From: Eutrophocola sp049446715
Lineage (GTDB): Bacteria; Pseudomonadota; Gammaproteobacteria; Pseudomonadales; Pseudohongiellaceae
Direction of reading: 5' to 3'
Assembly: GCA_049446715.1 (NCBI GenBank)
Contig: JBMTQX010000033.1
Location: 1-32,969, forward strand
DNA length: 32,969 nt
The translations under genes were made by a program, and so were the position numbers. The notes under the pieces were generated by a model, which saw only the letters and a program-made list of their open reading frames with translations, was not told the DNA's origin and ran no database searches. This document shows, piece after piece, positions 23,932-32,389 of the stretch (position 1 is the stretch's first letter; each line of letters begins with the position of its first letter).

Positions 23932-25248
23932 TCAAAGTATGAATCGGCTCAGGTCTTCGTTGGTAGCCAGATCGCCGAGGTTGGCCTCAACAAAAGCGGC
24001 ATCGATGACCACCTTGCCATGTCCACTCTCGGCCAGATCACGGGCATTAAAAGACGTTTCTTCCAGCAGGCGCTCCATCACCGTGTGCAAACGGCGGGCA
24101 CCGATATTCTCGGTGCGTTCGTTGACTTCCCAGGCAATTTCCGAAATACGCTTGATGCCGTCTTCCGTGAAATCCAGGTCGATGCCCTCGGTTTTCATCA
24201 GGGCAACATACTGCTTGCACAGCGAGGCATCGGGTTCGAGGAGGATGCGCTCGAAGTCGCCCGCCGACAGGGCGTCGAGTTCAACCCGGATGGGCAGGCG
24301 ACCCTGCAGTTCCGGTATGAGGTCGGAAGGTTTGGACAGATGGAATGCTCCAGAAGCAATGAACAGGATGTGATCGGTTTTCACCGATCCGTACTTCGTG
24401 GTGACCGTGGAGCCTTCGATCAGTGGCAACAGATCACGCTGCACACCTTCGCGCGACACGCTGCCACCCTGGTGTTCATTCTTGGTGGCGACCTTGTCGA
24501 TCTCGTCGATGAAGACAATGGCGGTTTGTTCTGTGATGTCGATGGCACGGGATTTCAACTCGTCCTCGTTGACCAGCTTGGCGGCTTCTTCATCCTGCAG
24601 CAGTTTCAGGGCCGATTTGACCGTGACGCGGCGCGTTTTCTTGCGACCGCCACCGAGGTTGGAAAACATGCTCGAGAGCTGGCTGCTCATGTCTTCCATG
24701 CCGGGTGGGGCCATGATCTCCACACCGACCTTGTCGGAGACCTTGATGTCGATTTCCTTGTCATCGAGATCGCCTTCTCGCAGTTTCTTGCGAAAGACCT
24801 GACGTGAACCCGAGTCGTCATCTTCATTGGAAGAGCCCGGCAGGAGTATATCCAGTACCTGGTCTTCAGCGCCATTGGCGGCCTGATTAGCCACTTTCTG
24901 CAACTGCTCTTCGCGCAGCATTTTTACCGCAGCGTCGACTAGGTCGCGAATGATGGATTCCACATCACGGCCGACATAACCCACTTCGGTGAACTTGGTG
25001 GCTTCAACCTTGATGAAGGGTGAGCCGGCCAGTTTCGCCAGCCGGCGGGCAATCTCGGTTTTACCGACCCCCGTCGGGCCGATCATGAGGATGTTCTTTG
25101 GGGAGACTTCCTGGCGCAGCGCTTCCGACAGCTGCATGCGACGCCAGCGGTTGCGCAGGGCAATAGCCACCGCGCGTTTGGCGTCATGCTGGCCGATGAT
25201 GTGCTTGTCCAGTTCGGCCGCGATTTCTTTTGGCGTGAATTCAGTCAT
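23932..25248 (-). CDS. hslU: ATPase subunit of the HslVU protease
   Basis: AAA+ unfoldase that caps HslV and feeds it substrates; also a heat-shock protease component. The 438-residue product has Walker A GPTGVGKT (57-64), the pore loop GYVG (90-93), an inserted I-domain (about 110-230, charged and variable), Walker B FIDEID (246-251) and a sensor region ending with the HslV-docking C-terminus (DLSRFIL). It starts 15 bp after hslV. No sigma-32 type promoter was recognised before hslV. Confidence 0.98.
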   Translation of the reverse strand: MTEFTPKEIAAELDKHIIGQHDAKRAVAIALRNRWRRMQLSEALRQEVSPKNILMIGPTGVGKTEIARRLAKLAGSPFIKVEATKFTEVGYVGRDVESIIRDLVDAAVKMLREEQLQKVANQAANGAEDQVLDILLPGSSNEDDDSGSRQVFRKKLREGDLDDKEIDIKVSDKVGVEIMAPPGMEDMSSQLSSMFSNLGGGRKKTRRVTVKSALKLLQDEEAAKLVNEDELKSRAIDITEQTAIVFIDEIDKVATKNEHQGGSVSREGVQRDLLPLIEGSTVTTKYGSVKTDHILFIASGAFHLSKPSDLIPELQGRLPIRVELDALSAGDFERILLEPDASLCKQYVALMKTEGIDLDFTEDGIKRISEIAWEVNERTENIGARRLHTVMERLLEETSFNARDLAESGHGKVVIDAAFVEANLGDLATNEDLSRFIL

Positions 25249-25263
25249 AGAGAAAGGTCGGGA

Positions 25264-25803
25264 TCAGATGTCGAGGGTTTCGATGGTGAGATTGTGGTTG
25301 GTGTATACGCAGATGCTGGCGGCAATGTTCAGACTTTTTTCGACAATGCTGCGCGCGTCCATCTCGGTGTTGTCCAGCAGGGCACGGGCGGCCGACTGGG
25401 CAAAGGCGCCACCGGAGCCGATGGCCATGAGGCTGTCTTCGGGTTCGATGACATCGCCATTACCGGTGATGATGAGGGAATTCTCCCTGTCGGCCACCAC
25501 TAGCAGGGCTTCCAGCCGGCGCAGCGCGCGCTCGGTGCGCCAGAGCTTGGCCAGTTCCACCGCCGCGCGGGTCAGCTTGCCGGAGTGTTTTTCCAGCTGC
25601 TCCTCAAAGCGCTCGAACAGGGTAAAGGCATCTGCTGTGCCCCCGGCGAAGCCGGCCAGCACCTGGTTGTTGTAGAGGCGCCGGACCTTGCGGGCATTGC
25701 CCTTCATGACAGTATTGCCCTGGCTGACCTGGCCATCACCGCCGACAACTACCTGGTTGCCGCGACGCACGGAAAGTATCGTGGTGCCTCTGTACTGGTC
25801 CAT
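25264..25803 (-). CDS. hslV: Peptidase subunit of the HslVU protease
   Basis: Proteasome-like threonine peptidase forming a double hexamer. The 179-residue product begins MDQYRGTTILSVRR; T7 is the expected catalytic N-terminal threonine, so six residues must be removed, whereas E. coli HslV loses only the initiator methionine. The GDGQVS motif and the C-terminal Na-site region are conserved. The start is ATG 25801-25803. It is the first gene of hslV-hslU-DUF971. Confidence 0.97.
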   Translation of the reverse strand: MDQYRGTTILSVRRGNQVVVGGDGQVSQGNTVMKGNARKVRRLYNNQVLAGFAGGTADAFTLFERFEEQLEKHSGKLTRAAVELAKLWRTERALRRLEALLVVADRENSLIITGNGDVIEPEDSLMAIGSGGAFAQSAARALLDNTEMDARSIVEKSLNIAASICVYTNHNLTIETLDI

Positions 25804-25885
25804 GGGGGCTCCTGGGAAATGTTGGTGAGTGTGCGTAGCTAATGGGCGTAAATGGGGGCGCGGTCCAGAAAATCAAGCGCCGGGG

Positions 25886-26461
25886 TTACTGCTCGGCGAC
25901 CCGCAGGCGAATCGGGTCGATATTGTTTTCGATCAGGGTGTTTTCGGCAGCCTGGACAGCGGCACGGCCGGTGAACGGACCGGCCTGAACCCGGTACCAG
26001 GTGCGCCCGGAGATGGGGGTCGGCACAATGCGTGTCTGCAGGTTGAGCAGAATCAGCTTGGCGCGCAGGGCTTCGGCATCGTTGGGGTCCTGAAAGGATG
26101 CTGCCTGCAGCAGGTAGGAGGCGGGGTTGCTCTCTTCCAGGGTCGGGTTGGCTACTTCCACGGGCACCACGTTTACAGCCACTTCGGCCCGGGGCAGGTA
26201 CTCGTAAAACTGCAGGTCCGGACTGTCATTGCCAGCCGCTTCGGTGTTAGGGCTGACTGGTTCACTGACCAGCGGCGTGCCGGTGTTCGTCTGCTGGAGA
26301 CCGAAATAGCCAACCACGCATAAAAGCAGGCCGCTGAACAGGCCGGAGAAAAACCAGCTCCAGTGACTGCTGCTCTGAGATTCGTGGCGGGTTGCCGCGC
26401 GCGCCGGCTGTTTCCGGGCGGGTTTGACTTTGCTGCGCGATTTGGCGAAATCCTGGGCCAT
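25886..26461 (-). CDS. SPOR-domain inner-membrane protein (FtsN-like)
   Basis: A 191-residue bitopic protein: a basic cytoplasmic N-terminus (1-32, rich in K and R), one membrane segment (about 34-55), a periplasmic linker and a C-terminal SPOR domain (about 112-190, with YLLQAASFQDPNDAEALRAKL and WYRVQAGPFTGRAAVQ). SPOR domains bind denuded septal glycan, so a role in division is likely. Its position between priA and hslV is the same as for a SPOR protein in Pseudomonas; as I recall, argS lies between it and priA there, but not here. Whether it replaces FtsN is not shown. Confidence 0.88.
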   Translation of the reverse strand: MAQDFAKSRSKVKPARKQPARAATRHESQSSSHWSWFFSGLFSGLLLCVVGYFGLQQTNTGTPLVSEPVSPNTEAAGNDSPDLQFYEYLPRAEVAVNVVPVEVANPTLEESNPASYLLQAASFQDPNDAEALRAKLILLNLQTRIVPTPISGRTWYRVQAGPFTGRAAVQAAENTLIENNIDPIRLRVAEQ

Positions 26462-26565
26462 GGGGTTGTTATCGAGCCTTCTAGCAATCGTGCGGTTGAG
26501 ACAGCGTGGTGCCGGTCATTATCGCTGAATTCAGCAATCGGCAAAAGCACGGGTCCGGGATGTTG

Positions 26566-28782
26566 TCAGGTGAAATCCACCGGGTCGATGTCTACCGACC
26601 AGCGTACCTTGCGGGCATGCGGATGGACTTCCATAGTTTTGATCAGGGTGGCGACACAGTGCTGGACGACGGCGCGCTTGTCGGCCTCGACCAGGAGCTG
26701 CAGGCGAAACAGGCCGCCACGCTTTTCCATGGGAGATGGCATCGGTCCCAGCAGCCTGGCGCCGGCGGGGCTTGCTTCTGCGATCCGCCGGATCTCGGCC
26801 AGAAACTCTGCCGGTAGTGTCCGCGTGGCAGCTTCTGCACGCACCAGGGCCATATGGGTAAAAGGGGGCAGTTTGCCCAGGCGGCGTTCATCCAGCAGTT
26901 GACGGGCAAAGGGACTGTAGCCTGACGTGACCAGTGCCTGCAGGGTAGGGTGCGTGCTGTTGAAGGTCTGGATGACGACCTCGCCGGCTTTGTCCCCGCG
27001 TCCGGCGCGTCCGGCGACCTGGGTCAGCAGTTGCCCCATGTGTTCCTGGCCCCGGAAGTCGGCACTGAACAACCCGGCATCGGCATCTATGACTGCCACC
27101 AGGGTGACGTTGGGAAAGTGGTGTCCCTTGGCCAGCATCTGGGTACCTACCAGCAGGCAGGGGGCGCCGCTGTCGACCTTGTCGAAGACTGTTTGCATGC
27201 GTTCCCGGCTGCGGGTGGAATCACGATCGATCCGGTACACCGGGAAATCCGGGAACTGCTCCTGCAGGGTCTCTTCGGTTTTTTCCGTCCCCATACCCAT
27301 AACGGCCAGTTCCTGGCCCTGGCATTCAGGACAGTGCGTGGGCACCGGCCGCGATGACTCGCAATGGTGGCAGATCAGCGCCGGCGGCTGGCGGTGCAGG
27401 GTATAGCTGGTGTCGCAGCGTTTACAGGTGGCGATCCAGCCACAGGCCCGGCACAGCTGGATAGGGGCAAAGCCGCGGCGATTAAGGAATACCAGGACCT
27501 GGTTCTGCTGCTGCAGATGTGAGCGGATGATCTGTATCAGCGCGTCGGCAAAACCGTCGGTCAGGGTCTGGCCTTTCAAATCCAGCAGCCGGAAGGTCGG
27601 TTGGTTGGCAGCGCCCGCGCGCTGGGTGAGCTGCAGGTAGTTGTATCGCCCGACCAGGGCATTGTTGAGACTTTCCAGACTCGGAGTGGCCGAGCCCAGC
27701 ACAACCGGAATGTCCAGTTGCCTGGCGCGGTAGATGGCCAGGTCCCTGCCGGAATAACGAAAACCGTCCTGTTGCTTGTAGGAGGGATCGTGTTCCTCGT
27801 CGACGATGATGAGACCGGGGCGGGCCAGCGGTGTGAAGATGGCAGATCGGGTGCCGATAATGATGTCAGCCTTGCCATTGCGGGCCCGCAGCCAGGCGGT
27901 AAGGCGCTCACTGTCGCCCAGTCCGGAATGAAACACGGCAATCTCGCGATTGAAGCGTCGGGCAAACCGGCGCACGGTCTGCGGGGTCAGGCTGATTTCG
28001 GGGACCATTACCAGCACCTGCCGGTCCTGTGCCAGCATGTCGGCTATGGCCTGCAGGTAAATTTCCGTTTTGCCGCTGCCGGTGACGCCTTCCAACAGGT
28101 ATGCCGCAAACCTGTCCTGTCCTGCACGAATGCTGGCCAGTGCAGTATCCTGTTCGCTATTGAGTGCTAGCGGGCCATCCTCACCATAGAGCGGGGCGTT
28201 TGTTGCCGGTGTCTCTGCCTCGGGCTGACAGGTTTCGATGTACCCCTTGTCGAGCAGGGTTTTCACGATGGCGGACACCGGATTGTCAAAAGCGGCATTG
28301 AGTTGCGTGGCAGTCAGTGTCGTGCTCGCCAGCAGTAATTCGATCACTTCGCGCTGTCGTGGCGCGCGACTCAGCGTAGCCAGACCCAGATCCCTGCCGG
28401 CCGCTGTCAGTCGGTAGGCGCGGGACTGTTTTTCCTCGGCTGGCTGGCCCTTGCGAATGTGGGCGGGCAGCGAGGTTTGCAGGACCTGCCCCAGGGGGTA
28501 CTGGTAATAGTCGGCTGACCAGCGGTACAGATCGACCAGGTCGCTGGCCAGCAGGGGCGCCGGGTCCAGTATGGCACTGGCTGCCTTGATCCGCTGCCGG
28601 GGGAAATCGGTTGTTGCGCTCAGCCCGACCACAATGCCGGTGAGATGACGATTGCCGAAGGGGACGCGGACGCGGGTGCCGGGTTGCACCATGCTGGCGT
28701 CACACCCTTTTGGCAGGGTGTAGTCAAAGGTCTGGCGCAAGGGAGATGGCACCGCCACCTGTATATATTGAATGGCGCTCAC
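26566..28782 (-). CDS. priA: Primosomal replication restart helicase PriA
   Basis: 3'-5' helicase that reloads the replisome at stalled forks. The 738-residue product has an N-terminal DNA-binding domain, Walker A GVTGSGKT (232-239), DEEH (328-331) and eight zinc-binding cysteines (444, 447, 453, 456, 471, 474, 484, 487) in the CRACGW, CKRCD, CHHCESS and CPECQG pairs. The frame is open to another GTG at 28830, but the GTG at 28780-28782 is preferred: AGGGG lies about six bases upstream and it gives the usual start SAIQYIQVAVPSPL. Divergent from the chorismate mutase gene. Confidence 0.96.
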   Translation of the reverse strand: MSAIQYIQVAVPSPLRQTFDYTLPKGCDASMVQPGTRVRVPFGNRHLTGIVVGLSATTDFPRQRIKAASAILDPAPLLASDLVDLYRWSADYYQYPLGQVLQTSLPAHIRKGQPAEEKQSRAYRLTAAGRDLGLATLSRAPRQREVIELLLASTTLTATQLNAAFDNPVSAIVKTLLDKGYIETCQPEAETPATNAPLYGEDGPLALNSEQDTALASIRAGQDRFAAYLLEGVTGSGKTEIYLQAIADMLAQDRQVLVMVPEISLTPQTVRRFARRFNREIAVFHSGLGDSERLTAWLRARNGKADIIIGTRSAIFTPLARPGLIIVDEEHDPSYKQQDGFRYSGRDLAIYRARQLDIPVVLGSATPSLESLNNALVGRYNYLQLTQRAGAANQPTFRLLDLKGQTLTDGFADALIQIIRSHLQQQNQVLVFLNRRGFAPIQLCRACGWIATCKRCDTSYTLHRQPPALICHHCESSRPVPTHCPECQGQELAVMGMGTEKTEETLQEQFPDFPVYRIDRDSTRSRERMQTVFDKVDSGAPCLLVGTQMLAKGHHFPNVTLVAVIDADAGLFSADFRGQEHMGQLLTQVAGRAGRGDKAGEVVIQTFNSTHPTLQALVTSGYSPFARQLLDERRLGKLPPFTHMALVRAEAATRTLPAEFLAEIRRIAEASPAGARLLGPMPSPMEKRGGLFRLQLLVEADKRAVVQHCVATLIKTMEVHPHARKVRWSVDIDPVDFT

Positions 28783-28887
28783 CGAATGCCCCTGACACGG
28801 TGCGCGACGGTTACCAGCGTGAACCGGCACGTACCGCGGGTTGCCAGTAGCGGCAGTAAAAGATTCAGTGCAACGTTCATCAGGAGG

Positions 28888-28912
28888 CAGGCATGTAGGC
28901 GACAGGCATGTA
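28888..28912 (+). repeat. 15-bp period direct repeat
   Basis: CAGGCATGTA occurs at 28888-28897 and again at 28903-28912, a period of 15 bp, in the priA/chorismate mutase spacer. It is close to, but distinct from, the 16-bp duplication at 28939-28967. Confidence 0.75.
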
Positions 28913-28938
28913 TGGGGTACCGGGGGTTCGGGCAGGCA

Positions 28939-28967
28939 GACTATAGCAAAAGCCGACTATAGCAAAA
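28939..28967 (-). promoter_or_regulatory. Duplicated extended -10 promoter toward priA
   Basis: GACTATAGCAAAA is present twice (28939-28951 and 28955-28967), a 16-bp tandem duplication. Read on the minus strand each copy contains TGCTATAGT, an extended -10 element (TGn plus TATAGT), at 28940-28945 and 28956-28961. Both point toward priA, about 155-175 bp upstream of its start. No matching -35 was found, which extended -10 promoters can do without. Confidence 0.55.
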
Positions 28968-29077
28968 TGATCGTGTGCCATTTAGGTTCGAGGCGGCGGC
29001 CTTGCGGAAGAGGCGATTGCCTGATGCTTGGTTTATACTTTCCGGGTTTTGAATTGCCTGTGGAGTTGAGTAACACC

Positions 29078-29368
29078 ATGCCAAGCCAACAAGTGCCCGA
29101 TGAACTGCTCGCACTGCGAACCGAGATTGACCGTATCGACGAAGAGATACTGGATCTGCTGGCACAGCGTTTTGGCGTCACCGCCAAGGTGGGTGAACTC
29201 AAGGCCCGAAGCAAACTGGAATCCGTGGACCCGACCCGTGAGCAGCAGAAGCTCCATCGCCTGCGCAACCTGTCTGAAGCCAGAAACCTGAACAGTGAAT
29301 TCATCCTGGACCTGTTCCAGACCATTTTCAACGAAGTGGTGAAAAATCACCGCTCCTACCTGAAATAG
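29078..29368 (+). CDS. Free-standing chorismate mutase (AroQ type)
   Basis: Converts chorismate to prephenate for phenylalanine and tyrosine synthesis. The 96-residue all-helical protein aligns with the mutase domain of E. coli PheA: R14, R31, K42, D51, R54 and E55 correspond to R11, R28, K39, D48, R51 and E52. The residues matching S84 and Q88 are V87 and H91. No dehydratase or dehydrogenase domain follows. The frame is open upstream to 28841 but the start at ATG 29078, preceded by GGAG and GAG, matches the domain. It might also belong to a related AroQ lyase group; mutase activity is inferred. Confidence 0.88.
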   Translation: MPSQQVPDELLALRTEIDRIDEEILDLLAQRFGVTAKVGELKARSKLESVDPTREQQKLHRLRNLSEARNLNSEFILDLFQTIFNEVVKNHRSYLK

Positions 29369-29377
29369 CCCCGGCCA

Positions 29378-29422
29378 ACCCCGCTTGCCTGGCATGGCTG
29401 ACCCCGCTGCCCGGCCTGGCTG
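29378..29422 (+). repeat. Imperfect tandem duplication of 22-23 bp
   Basis: The unit starting ACCCCGCTTGCCTGG (29378-29400) is followed directly by a second unit starting ACCCCGCTGCCCGG (29401-29422). They differ by one indel and two substitutions. Both lie just after the chorismate mutase stop codon. Confidence 0.8.
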
Positions 29423-29437
29423 CCGGTCCGGAATCCC

Positions 29438-29465
29438 TTGTGCTGATCGGGTTTTCTGATAGAAT
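29438..29465 (+). promoter_or_regulatory. Promoter of rpmE
   Basis: The -35 TTGTGC (29438-29443), a 16-bp spacer and the -10 TAGAAT (29460-29465), which is preceded by TGA and so also forms an extended -10 (TGATAGAAT). Transcription would start near 29472, about 198 nt before the rpmE ATG. Confidence 0.68.
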
Positions 29466-29669
29466 GCGCCCTCTTTTTTCCGCGGAATTCCTGATATGGC
29501 AGGGAAAAACGGGAAAACATGACACCCAATACCCAGTAATCAATGACAGAGTATGGTGTCGGCCAGCGTCTGATAGGCAGGCAAGACAGGCTTGATCAAG
29601 TAAGAGAAAGTTCAGTAACTACAGACAGAAAGTACAAAGTGGCCGATAGCGATATTCGGAGAGATTGAA

Positions 29670-29882
29670 ATGAAATCAGATATCCATCCCAATTATCAGG
29701 ACATTACCGTGACCTGCGGTTGTGGTAACGCGATACAGACCCGTTCCACGCTGAAAGAGGACATTCGTGTTGACGTATGTTCTCAGTGTCATCCGTTTTA
29801 CACCGGCAAGCAGAAGATCGTCGATTCCGGCGGTCGTGTTGACCGCTTCAAACGCCGTTTCGGTGGCGCTCGCAAGCTGTAA
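29670..29882 (+). CDS. rpmE: 50S ribosomal protein bL31, zinc-binding form
   Basis: Ribosomal protein bridging the 50S central protuberance and the 30S head. The 70-residue product starts MKSDIHPNYQDITVTCGCGN. Cysteines 16 and 18 (CGC) and 37 and 40 (CSQC) form the zinc site of the C+ type, in contrast to the zinc-free paralogue used under zinc limitation. GGAGAG lies about seven bases before the ATG. It is transcribed alone from its own promoter and ends at a strong terminator. Confidence 0.98.
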   Translation: MKSDIHPNYQDITVTCGCGNAIQTRSTLKEDIRVDVCSQCHPFYTGKQKIVDSGGRVDRFKRRFGGARKL

Positions 29883-29905
29883 GCGTTTTCACAGTAACGT
29901 CACGA

Positions 29906-29933
29906 AAAGGGTCGCCATGGCGGCCCTTTTTTG
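29906..29933. terminator. Intrinsic terminator after rpmE
   Basis: AAAAGGGTCGCC and GGCGGCCCTTTTTT form a strong hairpin with a T tail and matching A run on the left, so it may also stop transcripts of the converging ponA gene. The T/G mismatch in the stem is minor. Confidence 0.93.
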
Positions 29934-29977
29934 TGGGCGTTAATCTGCCATGACCTGACCACAGTGGTGGCCAGTAA

Positions 29978-32389
29978 TCAGAAAGGGGAGACGGGACGTT
30001 CCTGCCGTGTAGCTGATTCGGCACCCTGTTCGGGACCAAAATCCGGAATATCCTCGGTCCTGAACACTTCAAAAAACGAGTCAGGATCATTGGGGCGGGC
30101 GCGCAGGCCGGTGTCACGGTTGATGCGCACGAATTCAAGACCGTCCGGCTGCTTCATGCTGGCCAGCGGCGTGCCTTCCAGTACCGGCTTCATGTAATCA
30201 ATCCAGATCGGCAGGGCGACGGTGGCGGCCTGTTCGGTGTTGTCACCCAGGGATTGCGGCTGGTCATAGCCCACATAGACGGTGGTCACTAGATTGCCGT
30301 TAAAGCCGGAAAACCACAGGTCCTTGGAGTCATTGGTGGTGCCGGTCTTGCCGTGGATGTCCTCCCGGTCCGGCATGGCACGGTTGGCCGGCCGGCCGCT
30401 GCCGCTGGTAATGACCGAGCGCAGAATGCTGTTCATGATGTAGGCCGCCCGTTCATCGATGACCCGGGGCGCAGGCGTTACAGCAGGCACTTCAGGAACC
30501 TGGTTGCTGTCGATTAGGGAGTCGATGCCACTCATGTCCTGGCAGGCTTCACAGACGGTATAGGGTTCGGCACGGAACATCTCGCCGTCATTGAAGTTGT
30601 CGATCCGGGAAATCAGGTAGGGCTCAACCTTGTAGCCGCCATTGGCAAAAACCGCGTAACCGGTGGCCACTTCCAGGGGATGCACAGCATGGGAGCCAAT
30701 GGCAACCGTCAGGTCATTCTGTGGGAACTCATCGGTCTTGAAACCGAAACGGGAGACATAGGACAGGACCTTGTCGGAGCCCAGGGCATCGTAGAGCCGC
30801 AGTGAAACCAAGTTCTTGGAGTTGGTCAGGGCATAGGACAGCCTGATCGGGCCCATGAACTCGCGGCTGAAGTTCTCCGGGCGGTAATCGCTGCGGGCCA
30901 GGGGCGCATCATTGATCAGGGATGCTGCTGTGTAGCCGTTTTCCAGGGCGGCCGAGTACAGGAAGGGTTTGAAGTTCGAACCGGGCTGGCGCTCTGCCAG
31001 GGTGACGCGGTTGAACTGGCCGTTGTTGGTTCTGTCATTGAAGGCGTAGCCGCCGACCAGGGACATGATGGCTCCCGTGTTGGGATCCAGCGCCACCAGG
31101 CCGCCGTTGACAGCGGGAATCTGGCCCAGCATCCAGTTGCCCTGGGCATATTTCCTGACTCGGATCAGGTCACCCGGCTCGACCACTTCGCCGGCAGAAC
31201 GCGGTGATGAGCCCCAGGTTCTGGTGGTAATGAAACGCTTGGCCCAGCGGATACCTTCCCAGTCGATAGTAACCGATTCTCCCGATCGCAGCAGTGCGGT
31301 GATGTCACGTTCGCCGACCGCCACCACGAAGGCCGGCTCCTGCCCGGCAATCACGGGCGTGCGCTGGAGGGCGTTCAGCCAGTGATCGGTGCTGCCATCG
31401 TCAGCCGGGCGCAGGTGATTCTCGCGGCCGCGATAACCATGGCGGCGATCATAGCTTTCCAGGCCATTGCGGAATGCCTGCACCGCCAGCGCCTGCATGC
31501 GGCTGTCGATCGTGGTATACACCTCAAAGCCATCAGTGAGCGCCATGTCGCCGTAGCGGTCGACCATTTCCTGGCGCACCATTTCGGCGATGTAAGGCGC
31601 ATTCAGTTCGGTCTGGCGGCCATGGCGGAAAGCGGTTATCGGTGCCTCGATGGCGACGTCATAGTCACTGCGGGAAATCATGCCCTGATCCAGCATGCGG
31701 GACAGGACCCGACGGCGGACAGTAAGTGCTTCCTTGCGCGAGGACAGCGGATTATAGGCATTGGGACGGGGCAGCAGGCCAATCATGCTGGCGGCTTCTG
31801 CCAGCGTCAGTTCACTGACTTCCTTGTCATAGTACTGGTCTGCCGCCGCGGCAATGCCATAGGCCGATATGCCAAAGAAAGTCTTGTTCATATACAGCTC
31901 AAGGATTTCCTCCTTGGTCAGCTCCCGTTCCATCTTCAGGGCAAGCAGGATCTCCTTGAATTTGCGGGTCTCCGCTGCTTCACCTTCAAAAAAGAAGTTC
32001 TTGGCCACCTGCATTGTGATGGTACTGCCGCCACCCCAGTCGCGGCCGAGGAAGATGCCGACGACCGAGCGCACCAGGCCAAGCGGATCAACACCGCGGT
32101 GCTGGTAGAAACGCTTGTCCTCCGTCGAGATCAGGGCATTGGTGACCAGCGGCGGAATGTCTTCGTACTTGATGGGGGTGCTGCGGCGACTGCCGAATTC
32201 TGCGATAAGCTTGTTGTCTGCGGAATAGATGCGCAGGGGGTTTTCCAGGCGCAGATTGCTATAGGTCTCGCGATCCGGGAGTTTCGGGGAAATGTACAGG
32301 TACAGACTGGCAGCCACCATGACAATGCCCAGGGCGCCGGTAAATCCGCACCAGAAGATAAAGAAGCCGATATACCTGAATTTGCTCAT
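29978..32389 (-). CDS. mrcA: Penicillin-binding protein 1A, bifunctional murein polymerase
   Basis: Class A PBP (ponA) that both polymerises glycan strands and cross-links peptides. The 803-residue product has an N-terminal membrane anchor (about 6-32), a glycosyltransferase domain (catalytic E90 in STEDKRF; GGGSTITMQVAKN), an OB-like insert (about 290-420, typical of PBP1A) and a transpeptidase domain with SNFK (S471), SKN (524-526) and KTGT (681-684). The frame is open to a GTG at 32465-32467, but the ATG at 32387-32389 gives the family start just before the anchor. It is divergent from pilM, as is usual. Confidence 0.97.
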   Translation of the reverse strand: MSKFRYIGFFIFWCGFTGALGIVMVAASLYLYISPKLPDRETYSNLRLENPLRIYSADNKLIAEFGSRRSTPIKYEDIPPLVTNALISTEDKRFYQHRGVDPLGLVRSVVGIFLGRDWGGGSTITMQVAKNFFFEGEAAETRKFKEILLALKMERELTKEEILELYMNKTFFGISAYGIAAAADQYYDKEVSELTLAEAASMIGLLPRPNAYNPLSSRKEALTVRRRVLSRMLDQGMISRSDYDVAIEAPITAFRHGRQTELNAPYIAEMVRQEMVDRYGDMALTDGFEVYTTIDSRMQALAVQAFRNGLESYDRRHGYRGRENHLRPADDGSTDHWLNALQRTPVIAGQEPAFVVAVGERDITALLRSGESVTIDWEGIRWAKRFITTRTWGSSPRSAGEVVEPGDLIRVRKYAQGNWMLGQIPAVNGGLVALDPNTGAIMSLVGGYAFNDRTNNGQFNRVTLAERQPGSNFKPFLYSAALENGYTAASLINDAPLARSDYRPENFSREFMGPIRLSYALTNSKNLVSLRLYDALGSDKVLSYVSRFGFKTDEFPQNDLTVAIGSHAVHPLEVATGYAVFANGGYKVEPYLISRIDNFNDGEMFRAEPYTVCEACQDMSGIDSLIDSNQVPEVPAVTPAPRVIDERAAYIMNSILRSVITSGSGRPANRAMPDREDIHGKTGTTNDSKDLWFSGFNGNLVTTVYVGYDQPQSLGDNTEQAATVALPIWIDYMKPVLEGTPLASMKQPDGLEFVRINRDTGLRARPNDPDSFFEVFRTEDIPDFGPEQGAESATRQERPVSPF

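Larger units (their letters stand above)
28783..29077. other. Divergent spacer between priA and the chorismate mutase gene
   Basis: No gene is visible in 295 bp. It contains two separate short tandem duplications (28888-28912 and 28939-28967) and a -10 like TATACT at 29034-29039 toward the chorismate mutase gene without a good -35. The sense reading frame toward chorismate mutase stays open from 28841, but its product has no family resemblance before residue 1 of the mutase. Confidence 0.6.
29369..29669. other. Spacer and leader between chorismate mutase and rpmE
   Basis: It holds a tandem duplication (29378-29422), the rpmE promoter (29438-29465) and a leader of about 198 nt before rpmE. 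The leader end contains a weak hairpin (CCGA 29643-29646 with TCGG) touching the Shine-Dalgarno sequence GGAGAG. No small gene was recognised. Confidence 0.55.
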
